64,000 nucleotides of DNA from positions 1,550,001 through 1,614,000 of the forward strand of contig NC_013895.2 of the NCBI RefSeq assembly GCF_000025225.2, read 5' to 3'. Of this stretch, positions 26,361 through 35,474 are shown piece after piece (within the stretch, counting starts at the first letter, position 1; each line of letters begins with the position of its first letter). The position numbers and the translations under genes are program-made. Origin of the DNA: Mageeibacillus indolicus UPII9-5 (GTDB lineage: Bacteria; Bacillota; Clostridia; Saccharofermentanales; Fastidiosipilaceae). Below the pieces are notes generated by a model. The model saw nothing but the letters and a program-made list of their open reading frames with translations, was not told the DNA's origin and searched no databases.

Positions 26361-27731
26361 TTATTTTTTGCCGGCATTGTAACGACTGAGTGTTTCAATC
26401 CAGCTTCCTACGGTATATGCCACAGAAGCGCAGTATTCCGGATCTTCCAGAACCAACTTGCCTTCCTTCGTCCACCACTCATAGCCACGGTCGTTTTTAG
26501 CATCAAATTTATTGGTGCCATCTACATAGCCACCTTTGGAGTGATTAAATTTCTTTTCCGTTTCAGCATAAACTTTCGGGTTGGAAGAATAACCGCCCAT
26601 GTCTTTGCCCCAAGCCGCGAAACCCTCAGCTGTGCAAGTAATGTAGGCGTTAAAAGCACATGCTGTCCACGGTAACGGGCTGTTATTTGTTACAAAGAGA
26701 TAATGATCATAGCCGTAGCCGCCGAAGCCTTTAAAGCCCTTTTCGTAGGCAGGAATCGTAACGTTGTTGACCGATACAGAAGCTGACTCTTCAACACTGC
26801 GCAATTTCGAATAAACGATTAGGCCAAATTGATCCTTAGCCGATTTATCGACCAGAATATTGCAGATCGGACCGTCGTCGGTTTGGGCGCTGTAGGAACC
26901 GACCCAGAGTTTAATCCAAGCCAAAGCGTATTTGCCGTTTTCACCCAAGTTAAAGTTCTTGGCAACAGCTTCCATTTCTTTAACGGTAGGTTCAAAATAG
27001 CTTTTTTCTTCGCTGCTTAAAGCGTCATAAGCATCTTTCAAGCAGGTCGCATATTCTTCTTTGGTCAGCATGTAAAGGAAGTTTTTGCCGACGATTTCCG
27101 AGTCGATATCCATGTAAAGTCCATGCTCGTCTTTTTTGACAAAATCCCAAACATTCTTATATTTCTTGCTGCCCGCGTTGTTGGCCATAAAAACTTTATT
27201 CAGGGTTTGCAAGGAAAGATAGCCTTTATATTCTTCCGGTTTCGTTCCCTTCGCTTCGGCCCATTCTTTAGGAATAAAGGTGTCGAGGATGCCCGGTTTA
27301 ACCATTTTGGTGGTAATTTGGTTGCCATCTTGAATCAGAGTCATCGCAAAAGTACCAACTTCTTTGAGTGAATCGGCGGTTAGCTGATCGAAAATCTTGT
27401 TATTCTTCGGTTGTTGCCATTCAAATTCCATGGTGTACTTAGGATCAATTGTTTGAAGATATTTAATGAAAAGTGGCAATGAGGTTTTGCCACGGCTGGA
27501 ATTGCCAAGGCCGTAGAACTTCTTGCCATTCGATTCCTCGATCGCCTTTTTGGCCAGCTGTTCCATGGTCATTCCTTGAGCTTCTTTAATAATCTTTTGA
27601 GTAGCCGACATCGCGCCGCCCTTTTTATCTGCGGCTCCGGCTTTTTCGCCTTGTCCGGCCGGTGCTCCACCGCAAGCGACTAAGGATAAGGTTAAGCCCA
27701 GACATACTAAACTTGCCAAAATCTTTTTCAT
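26361..27731 (-). CDS. ABC transporter solute-binding lipoprotein
   Basis: A 456-residue exported lipoprotein: MKKILASLVCLG signal and lipobox LSLVACGG, followed by a Gly/Ala-rich linker. The mature part resembles extracellular binding proteins of family 1/AfuA type (VKPGILDTFIPKEW, LQTLNKVFMANNAG, GLIVYSKLRS). It is the first gene of the permease-ATPase cluster and larger than the AfuA-like proteins at 3111 and 21568. The tail TKEGKLVLEDPEY contains no second domain. A GGAGG site precedes the ATG. Substrate is not predictable from motifs seen. Confidence 0.88.
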   Translation of the reverse strand: MKKILASLVCLGLTLSLVACGGAPAGQGEKAGAADKKGGAMSATQKIIKEAQGMTMEQLAKKAIEESNGKKFYGLGNSSRGKTSLPLFIKYLQTIDPKYTMEFEWQQPKNNKIFDQLTADSLKEVGTFAMTLIQDGNQITTKMVKPGILDTFIPKEWAEAKGTKPEEYKGYLSLQTLNKVFMANNAGSKKYKNVWDFVKKDEHGLYMDIDSEIVGKNFLYMLTKEEYATCLKDAYDALSSEEKSYFEPTVKEMEAVAKNFNLGENGKYALAWIKLWVGSYSAQTDDGPICNILVDKSAKDQFGLIVYSKLRSVEESASVSVNNVTIPAYEKGFKGFGGYGYDHYLFVTNNSPLPWTACAFNAYITCTAEGFAAWGKDMGGYSSNPKVYAETEKKFNHSKGGYVDGTNKFDAKNDRGYEWWTKEGKLVLEDPEYCASVAYTVGSWIETLSRYNAGKK

Positions 27732-27787
27732 AACATCCTCCTATAATCTTGTGAAATTACATAAATTTCTTATAGTTCAAGTATATA

Positions 27788-27798
27788 TTTTGTGCATA
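27788..27798. promoter_or_regulatory. TTTTGTGCATA motif shared with the other AfuABC operon
   Basis: The 11-base word TTTTGTGCATA upstream of the 26361-27731 gene is repeated exactly, in the opposite orientation, at 4301-4311 upstream of the 3111-4217 gene. Near matches lie at 4258-4268 (ATTTGTGCAAC) and about 27747. It could be a shared regulator site, for example for the AraC-type regulator of this window; this is inference. Confidence 0.3.
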
Positions 27799-27978
27799 TT
27801 AACCGTCATTGTCTGTTCCTGCAATTCTTGGTAAAAAACTGCAATGTTTTATCAATCGCCCAAATTTCCGCTTTTCTTTACGTCACTATTAGTTGAAATT
27901 GACAAAAGTATGCCGTTCAAGGGCTTAAACTTCCCCTCGCGGCCGGAGAGTATGCCGCTCGATAGGCTGCATTTTCAG

Positions 27979-28018
27979 AAAAAATTACCCCCCACTTGCA
28001 CATCGTAGGAGGTAATTT
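27979..28018 (-). terminator. Intrinsic terminator of the 28050-31532 surface-protein gene
   Basis: AAATTACC and GGTAATTT (27982-27989 and 28011-28018), with extra C/G pairs inside, form a stem followed by six T on the minus strand. It stands 30 bases past the stop codon. The rest of 27732-27978 holds the promoter region of the binding-protein gene and no other recognisable element. Confidence 0.8.
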
Positions 28019-28049
28019 GTAATCATTTATTATGGTATATTATTCGCCG

Positions 28050-31000
28050 TCATTTGCAACGGTGACGCTCGGAACAAGCAGTCTGGTGGTTATTTGCACG
28101 ATACAGAACCGTGCCAAGCAGTAAGGCGGCCAGCAAAATCGCGAGCAACGCTTCGGGATATTCGGTTGTTTTCTCGCCCGTATTGGGGACGCGATCCGAC
28201 TTCGGAACGCTACCCGTATTCGCCACTTTGTTTCGTCCGGCTATACCGCTGCCGGTCAGTTGTTTATCCGAGGCCAAGAGGCAAAATTGCTCTGGCATCT
28301 CAACTAGGCTGAGCAGGTCGAAATATGTGCCGGCTGTTTCTTTGTCTGTACCGGCCGGGGTGGGCGGATTTGGAGCCGGCGGCAAGGGCATTTGCCGCCA
28401 TTCTGCCGTGAAGGTATGAGTCCCTTTCACCTGATATGGGGCGCCGGGCTTGTATTTCGAACCTCTCCAGTATAGGAAAGTATAACCATCTTTGGTCGGA
28501 GCTTCCGGCAAAGTTATATAATCGTCTTTCTTTACCCTAAAGGTCTTGGGATTCGTTTCGCCGTGCCAATTGCCCCCGGCAGGGTCAACGGTAATCGTAA
28601 ATTCTTCCGCTGCCGACGGGGGAGCCGGCGGATTGGGGGACGGCTGCTCAGACCCGGCATTGCCAATTTTTAAGGTGTCGGAAATTGCATACCCTATGGC
28701 CTGCCCATCCTTCGACAGCGGCTGCACAACGAATTTATAGGTGCCATCGCCATTCGCTTGGATCAATTTGCTCATATCGCACTGGTTTATCACGCCAACT
28801 TTGCCCGGTAATTGTGCGCCATCTTTTTGAAGCGGCTGATCATTTTTATAAAGCACGACCTCGTACTGTGCCTCATCCACTTCATCCCATTCAGCAACTT
28901 CACCGATCCATTTTGCCTTGAAATCTTTCCACAACGCGGTCACGGTAAGCGCTGCCGTGACTTTTATCTTTTCGCCCGGTTTTTTCGAATCGCTGTTTAC
29001 TGACCACGCCTTAAAGACCTTACCCTCCGGCGGGGTAAATCTAGAAGCAGGCAGTTCAAATTCAGCATTCTTAGTCTTCTCCACCGCTTTCATCGTGCCG
29101 CTACCACCAACTCCCGGGGCAAAGGTAATCTTGACTTTATCAACTGACGGCGGAAGCGGAGACGGCGGATTAGGTACCGGCGGATTATGTTCGACGTCCG
29201 GACCTTGCGGATTTATTTGTTTCGATCCGAAAAAGGACTCCGCATGCGTCGGAAGACCAGTAATGTCGTTCCAGTATAACGGTTGATCACTATCGGTCAA
29301 AAGCGTAAGCCTGCGCCCATTCTTCGCCTCGCCGACCGTCCGCTTGAAAACCGTTACCCCAGTCGTATAAGCTTGGCCTTCGCCGCTTTTACCGTAGACA
29401 TTACCGCCGAACAGCAGAGCCTTGCTGACCGTGATTTTTCCTGTACCGTTGACAGCGTCGCCGCCACTGCCGTGCGTACCGCTACCACCGATGGCAATCA
29501 AACTGCCATCTCCGGCAATTTCGCTGTTATTCAACTGCAAAGCATCGCCGGCGACCGAAGTGGTAGCTGTACGACCGCCGCCGTAAACGCCTAAAGTCGA
29601 TCCTTTGGGAATATTAATCTTACCATTTTCCACCCGCAAAGCCGGTTGCGCCCTCAAAAGACTTCCGTCATCGTGATGACCCGTAGCCGAATCATCACCC
29701 CTGATAAACACATCGCCTTGTATATTCACCGTACCGCGCGCAACCACCACCGGCGTTTCAACTAGTTTTGCCTTTCTGGTATCCGTGAGGGAATTGGCAT
29801 TGGAATAAATTTTGGATGAGGCTAAAGTCGCGCCATCTTCCAAAATCAGTTGTCCATTAATCATCGCCCCGTCAATAAATTTTTTCTCGCCTCCAGGTTG
29901 GACTTCATGGTTCATCGAAAAAGTGCCACCGTTTTCGACGACAACCTTGCCGTAAATTGAAGTATCTTTAAGGCTAAATTTAGCACCGTTTTTTACCACG
30001 ATTTTAACACTGCTGTTAACGATCATATTAACCATGGTTAAATTGGCCCCGGAGGGAATAATCAGCGTATGTTTGGTGGGTTTGTCCTGTTCAAGGCCTT
30101 CTCCCAAGCGGCCGTACACCCCTCGCGTATTAGAACCGTACCAAGCTTTGATTTCCGGGGGAACGGTGACTTCATTGTTGCCGTCATGTGTAAATTGCGG
30201 AATGACCCACGGCTCCATATCCCAGATGTATTTACCGTCCTTCATATGCCGCATGCTGTCGGCCGAAAGTTTTAAATAATCACTCAGGACTTCATTCGTG
30301 CCGAAAACTTTAAAATTTAAAGAATTGGAAATGACATTGTTTCCGGCCGCATCCTGTACGGTTACCGTTACCGGATATATCCCGGTCTTATTCGGCGTTC
30401 CCGACAAAGTTATCGCGCTATCGTAAACGTTGTAGACACCTACCATGCCTGAATCAGGCGAAAGGTCAATTTTAAAGTTTTTGCGATTGCCGGATAAGTT
30501 TTTAGCTTGGTTCAAGGGCTTCCAGGCCTCATTCGGTACCGGCGCGTTCGGATCGGCAACTTCGGCGGCCTGCACTTGCACGTCGCTGTTTTTATTTGCC
30601 GTGACTTGAGTACTGGCTCCGGAAATCGCGTCATACTTCAACTGACCCTGAATCGCGCCTTCAAAATGGCCGACAAGCCTGATTTTCAAAAACTTTTTGA
30701 GCGTCGACGAATCGTCCGCCTGCAGGGCAAGCTCCGTATCGGCCTTCATATCGCGCACGTATTTATAGGTGTATTTTTTGCCATTATTCAATTCAATAGT
30801 TATAAGTCTATCGTTTGTCGGTGAGTGGAAAATGATTTGACCAGCCGCGAGGTCGATATAATAACCACCATTGAAGACTTGATATTTACTGTCCTTCTTT
30901 TCTTGCTTTATACTGTCGAAAAAAACATCAGTGATCTTTGCCGCGGTGTCCTTAGGCTCAAGTTGCAAAACGGCGTTGCCAAAGGAAGAGTCTTCTGAAT

Positions 31001-31532
31001 TGGTAAGTTTCGGGGCGTTAGCATCTGTGATACCGTGTTCAGAAGTGCCGGGATCATCCGGCGTACCGGGCTGCGGTTTGGGAGTGACCGGATTTTGCTT
31101 GCCTGTTTGCAGAGTGAACGTACCCATCGATCCTTCATTTTTGGCAAATGAGTAGCTATACTCTTTACCATCTTTCATCTCCAGAGAAAGCACATCGCCG
31201 GTGGCAAGTTTCGGCATGTAAATAGTGTTACCGGTAATATCCAAGTAGTATTTACCCTGTGTGATGTCATTTTTTGAAGTAACCTCTTTCATTTCATTCC
31301 GGTTCAATTTAAGGCCATTCAAATTGCCGATAATACCTTCCGGTTTAACTATTATTTCAAACTGATCGAAGATCAAAAAACTTTTCAGCTGCGGTGCAGC
31401 CGATGCATCACTCGCCTGCACCGTGGGGTCGTAATTAAAGGAAAACACCCCGATAAGCGCAGCCAGCCAAACCGCCGTCAATTTTTTAGTCCACGTCTTC
31501 ATTCGCATCATTTGTTCCATCGTTTGTTTCAT
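28050..31532 (-). CDS. Large LPXTG-type surface protein with beta-helix-like middle and InlB-type repeats
   Basis: About 1160 residues. The ATG at 31532 (AGGGA site) is preferred to a TTG at 31571. A signal peptide spans about residues 1-40 (LAALIGVFSFNYDPTVQA). Residues about 40-290 contain two similar units (KLTNSEDSSFGNAVL region and its N-terminal relative). An Ig-like segment follows (GIYPVTVTVQDAAGNNV). Residues about 505-770 show short recurring strands (VKIVVKNGAKFSLKDTSIYG, VVVENGGTFSMNHE) typical of a right-handed beta-helix. Two InlB-like modules end KAWSVNSD and LYWRGSKY. The sorting signal is VPNTG at 1115-1119 with a hydrophobic span and a short basic tail. It is probably an adhesin or glycan-binding surface protein. 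Confidence 0.86.
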   Translation of the reverse strand: MKQTMEQMMRMKTWTKKLTAVWLAALIGVFSFNYDPTVQASDASAAPQLKSFLIFDQFEIIVKPEGIIGNLNGLKLNRNEMKEVTSKNDITQGKYYLDITGNTIYMPKLATGDVLSLEMKDGKEYSYSFAKNEGSMGTFTLQTGKQNPVTPKPQPGTPDDPGTSEHGITDANAPKLTNSEDSSFGNAVLQLEPKDTAAKITDVFFDSIKQEKKDSKYQVFNGGYYIDLAAGQIIFHSPTNDRLITIELNNGKKYTYKYVRDMKADTELALQADDSSTLKKFLKIRLVGHFEGAIQGQLKYDAISGASTQVTANKNSDVQVQAAEVADPNAPVPNEAWKPLNQAKNLSGNRKNFKIDLSPDSGMVGVYNVYDSAITLSGTPNKTGIYPVTVTVQDAAGNNVISNSLNFKVFGTNEVLSDYLKLSADSMRHMKDGKYIWDMEPWVIPQFTHDGNNEVTVPPEIKAWYGSNTRGVYGRLGEGLEQDKPTKHTLIIPSGANLTMVNMIVNSSVKIVVKNGAKFSLKDTSIYGKVVVENGGTFSMNHEVQPGGEKKFIDGAMINGQLILEDGATLASSKIYSNANSLTDTRKAKLVETPVVVARGTVNIQGDVFIRGDDSATGHHDDGSLLRAQPALRVENGKINIPKGSTLGVYGGGRTATTSVAGDALQLNNSEIAGDGSLIAIGGSGTHGSGGDAVNGTGKITVSKALLFGGNVYGKSGEGQAYTTGVTVFKRTVGEAKNGRRLTLLTDSDQPLYWNDITGLPTHAESFFGSKQINPQGPDVEHNPPVPNPPSPLPPSVDKVKITFAPGVGGSGTMKAVEKTKNAEFELPASRFTPPEGKVFKAWSVNSDSKKPGEKIKVTAALTVTALWKDFKAKWIGEVAEWDEVDEAQYEVVLYKNDQPLQKDGAQLPGKVGVINQCDMSKLIQANGDGTYKFVVQPLSKDGQAIGYAISDTLKIGNAGSEQPSPNPPAPPSAAEEFTITVDPAGGNWHGETNPKTFRVKKDDYITLPEAPTKDGYTFLYWRGSKYKPGAPYQVKGTHTFTAEWRQMPLPPAPNPPTPAGTDKETAGTYFDLLSLVEMPEQFCLLASDKQLTGSGIAGRNKVANTGSVPKSDRVPNTGEKTTEYPEALLAILLAALLLGTVLYRANNHQTACSERHRCK

Positions 31533-31733
31533 CTTTGTTCCCTGCCGATCGTCATAAGTTAATAATGCCAAACTTCCGTCAAAAAGTTTAGCAGAGTTAA
31601 CAGGCTTGTCAACAGATTTCGGGCCATACTTCGATTGACAAGGAAATTTTTTTATCTTAGAGTAGAAGTAATGTAGTTTAAAAAACTAGATGGCACTTTT
31701 GCGGCCGATGGGGGAAAGGAGCGGAACGGACTG

Positions 31734-32336
31734 ATGAACGACACCAACAAAGTTAGCTGGACGAACGGAAAAAATGATATTGACACAACCGAGTTCAAAA
31801 CGGGTACGTTGCACTTGCCACGCTGGCAGGACTTGCCGGACAAAGAACTTACCAACTGTGAACTGGTCAAATATATCAATTCAATTTTGTGCTGTTTTCC
31901 CGGCCGTATTCGCCCCATCACCACCACTATGGTGCAGAATTACGTGAAAATTCAACTACTACCGCGACCGGAAGGCAAGCGTTATGATCGCCGTCACCTC
32001 GCTTGGGGTTTGGCCATCAGCCTGTTGAAAAAAGTGTTGACCATACACGAAATAAGCAAATACGTCCGCTTGCAAATGGAGATCGCCCCCTTGGCCAATG
32101 CGTACAACATGTTCATCGACCAGCTTGAATCCGCCGGTAAATATGTCTTTTCACCAACCGTCATCGAGGAAGAAACCGTCTGTTTTCCGGCTTATCAAGT
32201 AAACCGCAGTGCCGCCGTTCTATGCAACATTTGCCATGCCATCGCCTTGAAACTGATGGCAGAAATCTTTTTAACTGAAGAAGACTTTGCCGCTTTTTAT
32301 TTAAATTCCTCCCCCCGAAAGGAGATAACCAAATGA
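31734..32336 (+). CDS. DUF1836-family protein
   Basis: A 200-residue protein with the DUF1836 pattern: LHLPRWQDLP, TTMVQNYVKIQLLPRP, then KRYDRRHLAWGLAISLLKKVLTI (MerR-like winged-helix character). Such proteins are common in Bacillota and probably bind DNA, but no function is established. An AAAGGAG sequence precedes the ATG. Its stop overlaps the start of the acyl-CoA ligase as ATGA, so the two are coupled. It is divergent from the surface protein at 28050-31532. Confidence 0.8.
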   Translation: MNDTNKVSWTNGKNDIDTTEFKTGTLHLPRWQDLPDKELTNCELVKYINSILCCFPGRIRPITTTMVQNYVKIQLLPRPEGKRYDRRHLAWGLAISLLKKVLTIHEISKYVRLQMEIAPLANAYNMFIDQLESAGKYVFSPTVIEEETVCFPAYQVNRSAAVLCNICHAIALKLMAEIFLTEEDFAAFYLNSSPRKEITK

Positions 32337-34294
32337 TTTATCAAAAAGGTATTCAACATTACAACGAACCGGCCTATACGGATATGCGGGCTATGCTCAA
32401 AACACTCGCCGATAAATTTGGTGATTGGCCGGCCTACGGTTATCACCTCACGCCTAAAGACGCTACCGTTAACAAAACTTATTCCCGACTGTGGCAAGAC
32501 GTTCAGGAACTTGGCACCGGCCTTGAAACCATGCAATTGCTGGCCCCCCATGACCATGCCGCCATTATCGGTGAAAACAGTTATGCTTGGTCACTGGCGC
32601 ACATAAGTATAATTTTAAACGCCGCTGTTTCCGTCCCGTTGGACAAAAATCTGGCGATTTCTGAACTCATTTCTTTAATTAATCGCGGCCGCTGCCGCCT
32701 GCTGTTCTGCGACCAAAGCTACCTAAAATACCGCAACGAACTTTTGGCCGGATGCCCGACAATCCAAGCCTTGATAATTTTACACAAGCCCGAAGAGATA
32801 CTTAATTTAACCGCCGAGAAACAAACCGAGCCCGCCAAGGTGCCGCTCTATACCTGTGGGGAAATTATGGCCGCCGGAGCCGGTGCTTTAGCCACCGGTA
32901 ACACGACATTCGCCACTGTTCATCTTGATCCCCACGCCGCCGCCGGGCTATTTTTCACCTCCGGGACAACCTCCGACTCCAAAGGGGTGCTTTTGTCACA
33001 AGACAATATCCTGCAGAACTTCCGCAACGGAGTGCGTTCCCTGTATTCCCGCAAAGGCAGCCGCGTCCTGTCCATTCTGCCCCTCCACCACACTTTTGAA
33101 AACACGGTCGGTATGTTCGCTCAGCTTTCTCACCACAACTGCATTTACTTCAATGACGGGTTACGCTATTTTTTGAGTAATATGAAAGAATGGAAAATCC
33201 AAACCATATTGGCCGTGCCTCTTTTACTCGAAAATATTTACAAACAAATTAACCAAAAACTGGACAAAACCGGCAAGCGCAAGTTAATTAACTTTATGCG
33301 GCATCTTTCGCATTTGCTTTTAAAATGCGGCATCGACTTGCGGCGCCAGATTTTTCGCCCGATCCTACAACAATTCGGGGGTGAGCTGCGCCTGATCATC
33401 GCCGGAGCGGCCGCCTTGGATCCGAAAATCAGTATTTTTTTCAATGATATCGGCATCGACTGCATGCTCGGTTACGGGTTGACCGAAGCCGGCCCGATGC
33501 TGGCTGCCAATTGTCAAAAAATGCTACGCCCCGGGTCAGTCGGACAGCCCTTGGCCGATCACGAAATCAAGATTGACAACGGTCTTGATTACAGCGATGC
33601 CAATCACACGGGCGAAATTCTTGGGCGTTCCAAAAGCATCATGCTCGGCTATTATGAGAATCCCGCGGCCACAGCGGCGGCTATCGACAGCGATGGTTGG
33701 CTGCACACCGGCGACGTTGGCTACTTGGACAAAGATGGGTGTCTGTACATAACCGGGCGAGTCAAGTCGATGATCGTACACACTAACGGCAAAAAGGTTT
33801 TTCCGGAGGAATTGGAAACCATCCTACAACACATCGACGGCATCGGTGCCGCCTTTGTCTGGGGCGAACCCAATAATCGCGGCACGATTGATATTTGTGC
33901 CGCCCTGCAAATCGACCGCAATTCTTTGCCGGTTGAAATACGCGAAAAACTGAAATCTGCCGCCTCTGCCAAAACCGCTGCCAAAGCTGCCGAAGTTGTC
34001 GCCACCTCTGCCAAGGTAGACGCCGCCGAAGCAGCTGGGGCTACTGGAGACAACGCAGCAAGCGACCCTGCCGACGCCATCATCGTCGACTGGTTGGACA
34101 AGCAAATCGCCGCAGTCAATGAAACAACACCGCAGTATAAGTTCATTCGCTATTTCCTTTGGTGCGAAAAAGGCATGTGTCTGTCGACCACACTCAAAGT
34201 GCGGCGGCAGCTTGAGCTGGAACGCTTGCATAAATTTTTGGCAGCAAAGAACTGCACAATCAAAGATGCCAATCGGCAAAAAATCGAGGCCTAG
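32333..34294 (+). CDS. Long-chain acyl-CoA ligase (AMP-forming)
   Basis: A 653-residue enzyme that activates a fatty acid with ATP and CoA. The AMP-binding motif is FFTSGTTSDSKGV (near residue 206), followed by LGYGLTEAGPM, then DGWLHTGDVGYLDKDG and the GRVKSMIVHTNGKKVFPEELE hinge. The closest type is the FadD15-like or long-chain AMP ligase group. An Ala-rich stretch of some 45 residues (about 543-590, SAKTAAKAAEVVATSAK) interrupts the C-terminal domain before IIVDWLDKQI, a feature not usual in the family. It follows the DUF1836 gene with a 4-base overlap. A role in incorporating exogenous fatty acids into membrane lipids is plausible. Confidence 0.9.
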   Translation: MIYQKGIQHYNEPAYTDMRAMLKTLADKFGDWPAYGYHLTPKDATVNKTYSRLWQDVQELGTGLETMQLLAPHDHAAIIGENSYAWSLAHISIILNAAVSVPLDKNLAISELISLINRGRCRLLFCDQSYLKYRNELLAGCPTIQALIILHKPEEILNLTAEKQTEPAKVPLYTCGEIMAAGAGALATGNTTFATVHLDPHAAAGLFFTSGTTSDSKGVLLSQDNILQNFRNGVRSLYSRKGSRVLSILPLHHTFENTVGMFAQLSHHNCIYFNDGLRYFLSNMKEWKIQTILAVPLLLENIYKQINQKLDKTGKRKLINFMRHLSHLLLKCGIDLRRQIFRPILQQFGGELRLIIAGAAALDPKISIFFNDIGIDCMLGYGLTEAGPMLAANCQKMLRPGSVGQPLADHEIKIDNGLDYSDANHTGEILGRSKSIMLGYYENPAATAAAIDSDGWLHTGDVGYLDKDGCLYITGRVKSMIVHTNGKKVFPEELETILQHIDGIGAAFVWGEPNNRGTIDICAALQIDRNSLPVEIREKLKSAASAKTAAKAAEVVATSAKVDAAEAAGATGDNAASDPADAIIVDWLDKQIAAVNETTPQYKFIRYFLWCEKGMCLSTTLKVRRQLELERLHKFLAAKNCTIKDANRQKIEA

Positions 34295-34295
34295 C

Positions 34296-34367
34296 GCTGG
34301 CGGACTCAGTTCATGCCTTGGGGCTTGGGACTTAGCAGCCACGGTACGACAGAGTCTCACCGCCAGC
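34296..34367. other. Long hairpin after the acyl-CoA ligase gene
   Basis: GCTGGCGG at 34296-34303 pairs exactly with CCGCCAGC at 34360-34367, and the nested GACTC/GAGTC extend the stem. No T-run follows. The remaining 34368-34586 contain no gene that can be supported on either strand. Confidence 0.4.
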
Positions 34368-34586
34368 CACAGCTTTAGCATGATTGCGATCGCGTTCATT
34401 CCCCTTCCCCATGTTCCCCCGATTTTCCCAAACTTCCGCCTCGCCTGCCAGCTGCAGTTTACGCCAAACCTCCAAGTAAGCTTAAATACATTTAGCAATT
34501 TTATTAAACTTCATAGCCAAGAAAAGCAAGCTTTTCGTTTAATTTGTAAACTACTTCTTGCATTTTGCCCGATATTTTGTAAACAT

Positions 34587-34619
34587 ATACTAGTAGCTAC
34601 CTCAAGTAACTACTAGTAT
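34587..34619. promoter_or_regulatory. Palindromic operator upstream of the TrmB-type regulator
   Basis: ATACTAGTAG (34587-34596) and CTACTAGTAT (34610-34619) are exact inverted repeats separated by 13 bases. The left arm contains a TATACT-like -10 box, so a bound repressor would block the promoter. It lies 33 bases upstream of the regulator start codon and is probably its own binding site. Confidence 0.6.
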
Positions 34620-34651
34620 GATCGTACAATTTTAAAAGTGAGGGAGATGGT

Positions 34652-35461
34652 ATGACACTCATTCGCCTGTTGGAGCAGTTTAATTTTACTGAATCAGAAG
34701 CCAAGGTTTACGTGGCTTTTTTGGAAAACGGACCTTGTACCGGTTATGAAATAAGCAAGCTTTCCGGTGTCCCCCGCTCAAAGATTTACAACATCATAGA
34801 GAGTCTCCTCCAAAAAGGTGCGCTGAGCTACACGCAATCCGAACGGGCCAAAATCTACCGCGCCGAATCGGTTGACACCTTAAGCACGGTAATTCGCAAA
34901 AAAACCGATGCTAATTTAGCCGAGTTAAAGCAGGCATCGGCTTATCTAAGCCCGCCCAAAGCAGATCAACAGATTTGGGAATTGGCCGACTGGGACATTG
35001 TACAAACACGAGCCATAAATATGATTCAAAGCGCGCAGGATCAGTTGATGGTTCAAATTTGGTCAAATGAGTTAACCCCGGCGATCGAAGCTGCTCTGCT
35101 GAAGAAGGAAAAAGAACTGGAAAAATTTATCATTATTTATTACGACTTGGAAAAAACCCGCAAAACTGAATTGCACCGTATTTACCACCACGGTTTTGAG
35201 GAAGAAAAGCTGAAAGATATGAACGGCCGTTGGATGCTGATTACGGTCGACAGGAATCATATGCTTTACGCCAACCTGAACGAAACCGGCATGACCAAGG
35301 CAATCTATACCGAGGAAGCATCGATGGCACTTTTCGCACGTGAATACATCCTCCACGATGCCTACTGCTTGCGAATTTTGGAGCATTTACGCGCAAGTGC
35401 AGTCGAAGAGTTCGGGGCGACTATGAAAAAAGTAAGAGATGTTTTTAAATTAAACGAATAA
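34652..35461 (+). CDS. TrmB-family transcriptional regulator
   Basis: A 269-residue regulator. The N-terminal winged helix is typical of TrmB (FTESEAKVYVAFLENGPCTGYEISKLSG, VPRSKIYNIIESLLQKGA). A coiled linker (IRKKTDANLAELKQASAYL) and a phospholipase-D-like C-terminal ligand domain follow (AINMIQSAQDQLMVQIW). TrmB proteins usually sense sugars or amino acid derivatives. It is preceded by a GAGGGAG site and the palindrome at 34587-34619 and stands 13 bases before the TauE/SafE gene, so it likely controls the three-gene operon, including itself. Confidence 0.9.
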   Translation: MTLIRLLEQFNFTESEAKVYVAFLENGPCTGYEISKLSGVPRSKIYNIIESLLQKGALSYTQSERAKIYRAESVDTLSTVIRKKTDANLAELKQASAYLSPPKADQQIWELADWDIVQTRAINMIQSAQDQLMVQIWSNELTPAIEAALLKKEKELEKFIIIYYDLEKTRKTELHRIYHHGFEEEKLKDMNGRWMLITVDRNHMLYANLNETGMTKAIYTEEASMALFAREYILHDAYCLRILEHLRASAVEEFGATMKKVRDVFKLNE

Positions 35462-35474
35462 TGGAGGGAATTTT

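Noticed and set aside
33824-34616. Frames on both strands over the 3' end of the acyl-CoA ligase (minus to 34498, plus to 34616)
   Set aside because: They overlap the coding end of the ligase and its hairpin, have no ribosome-binding site and no family pattern.
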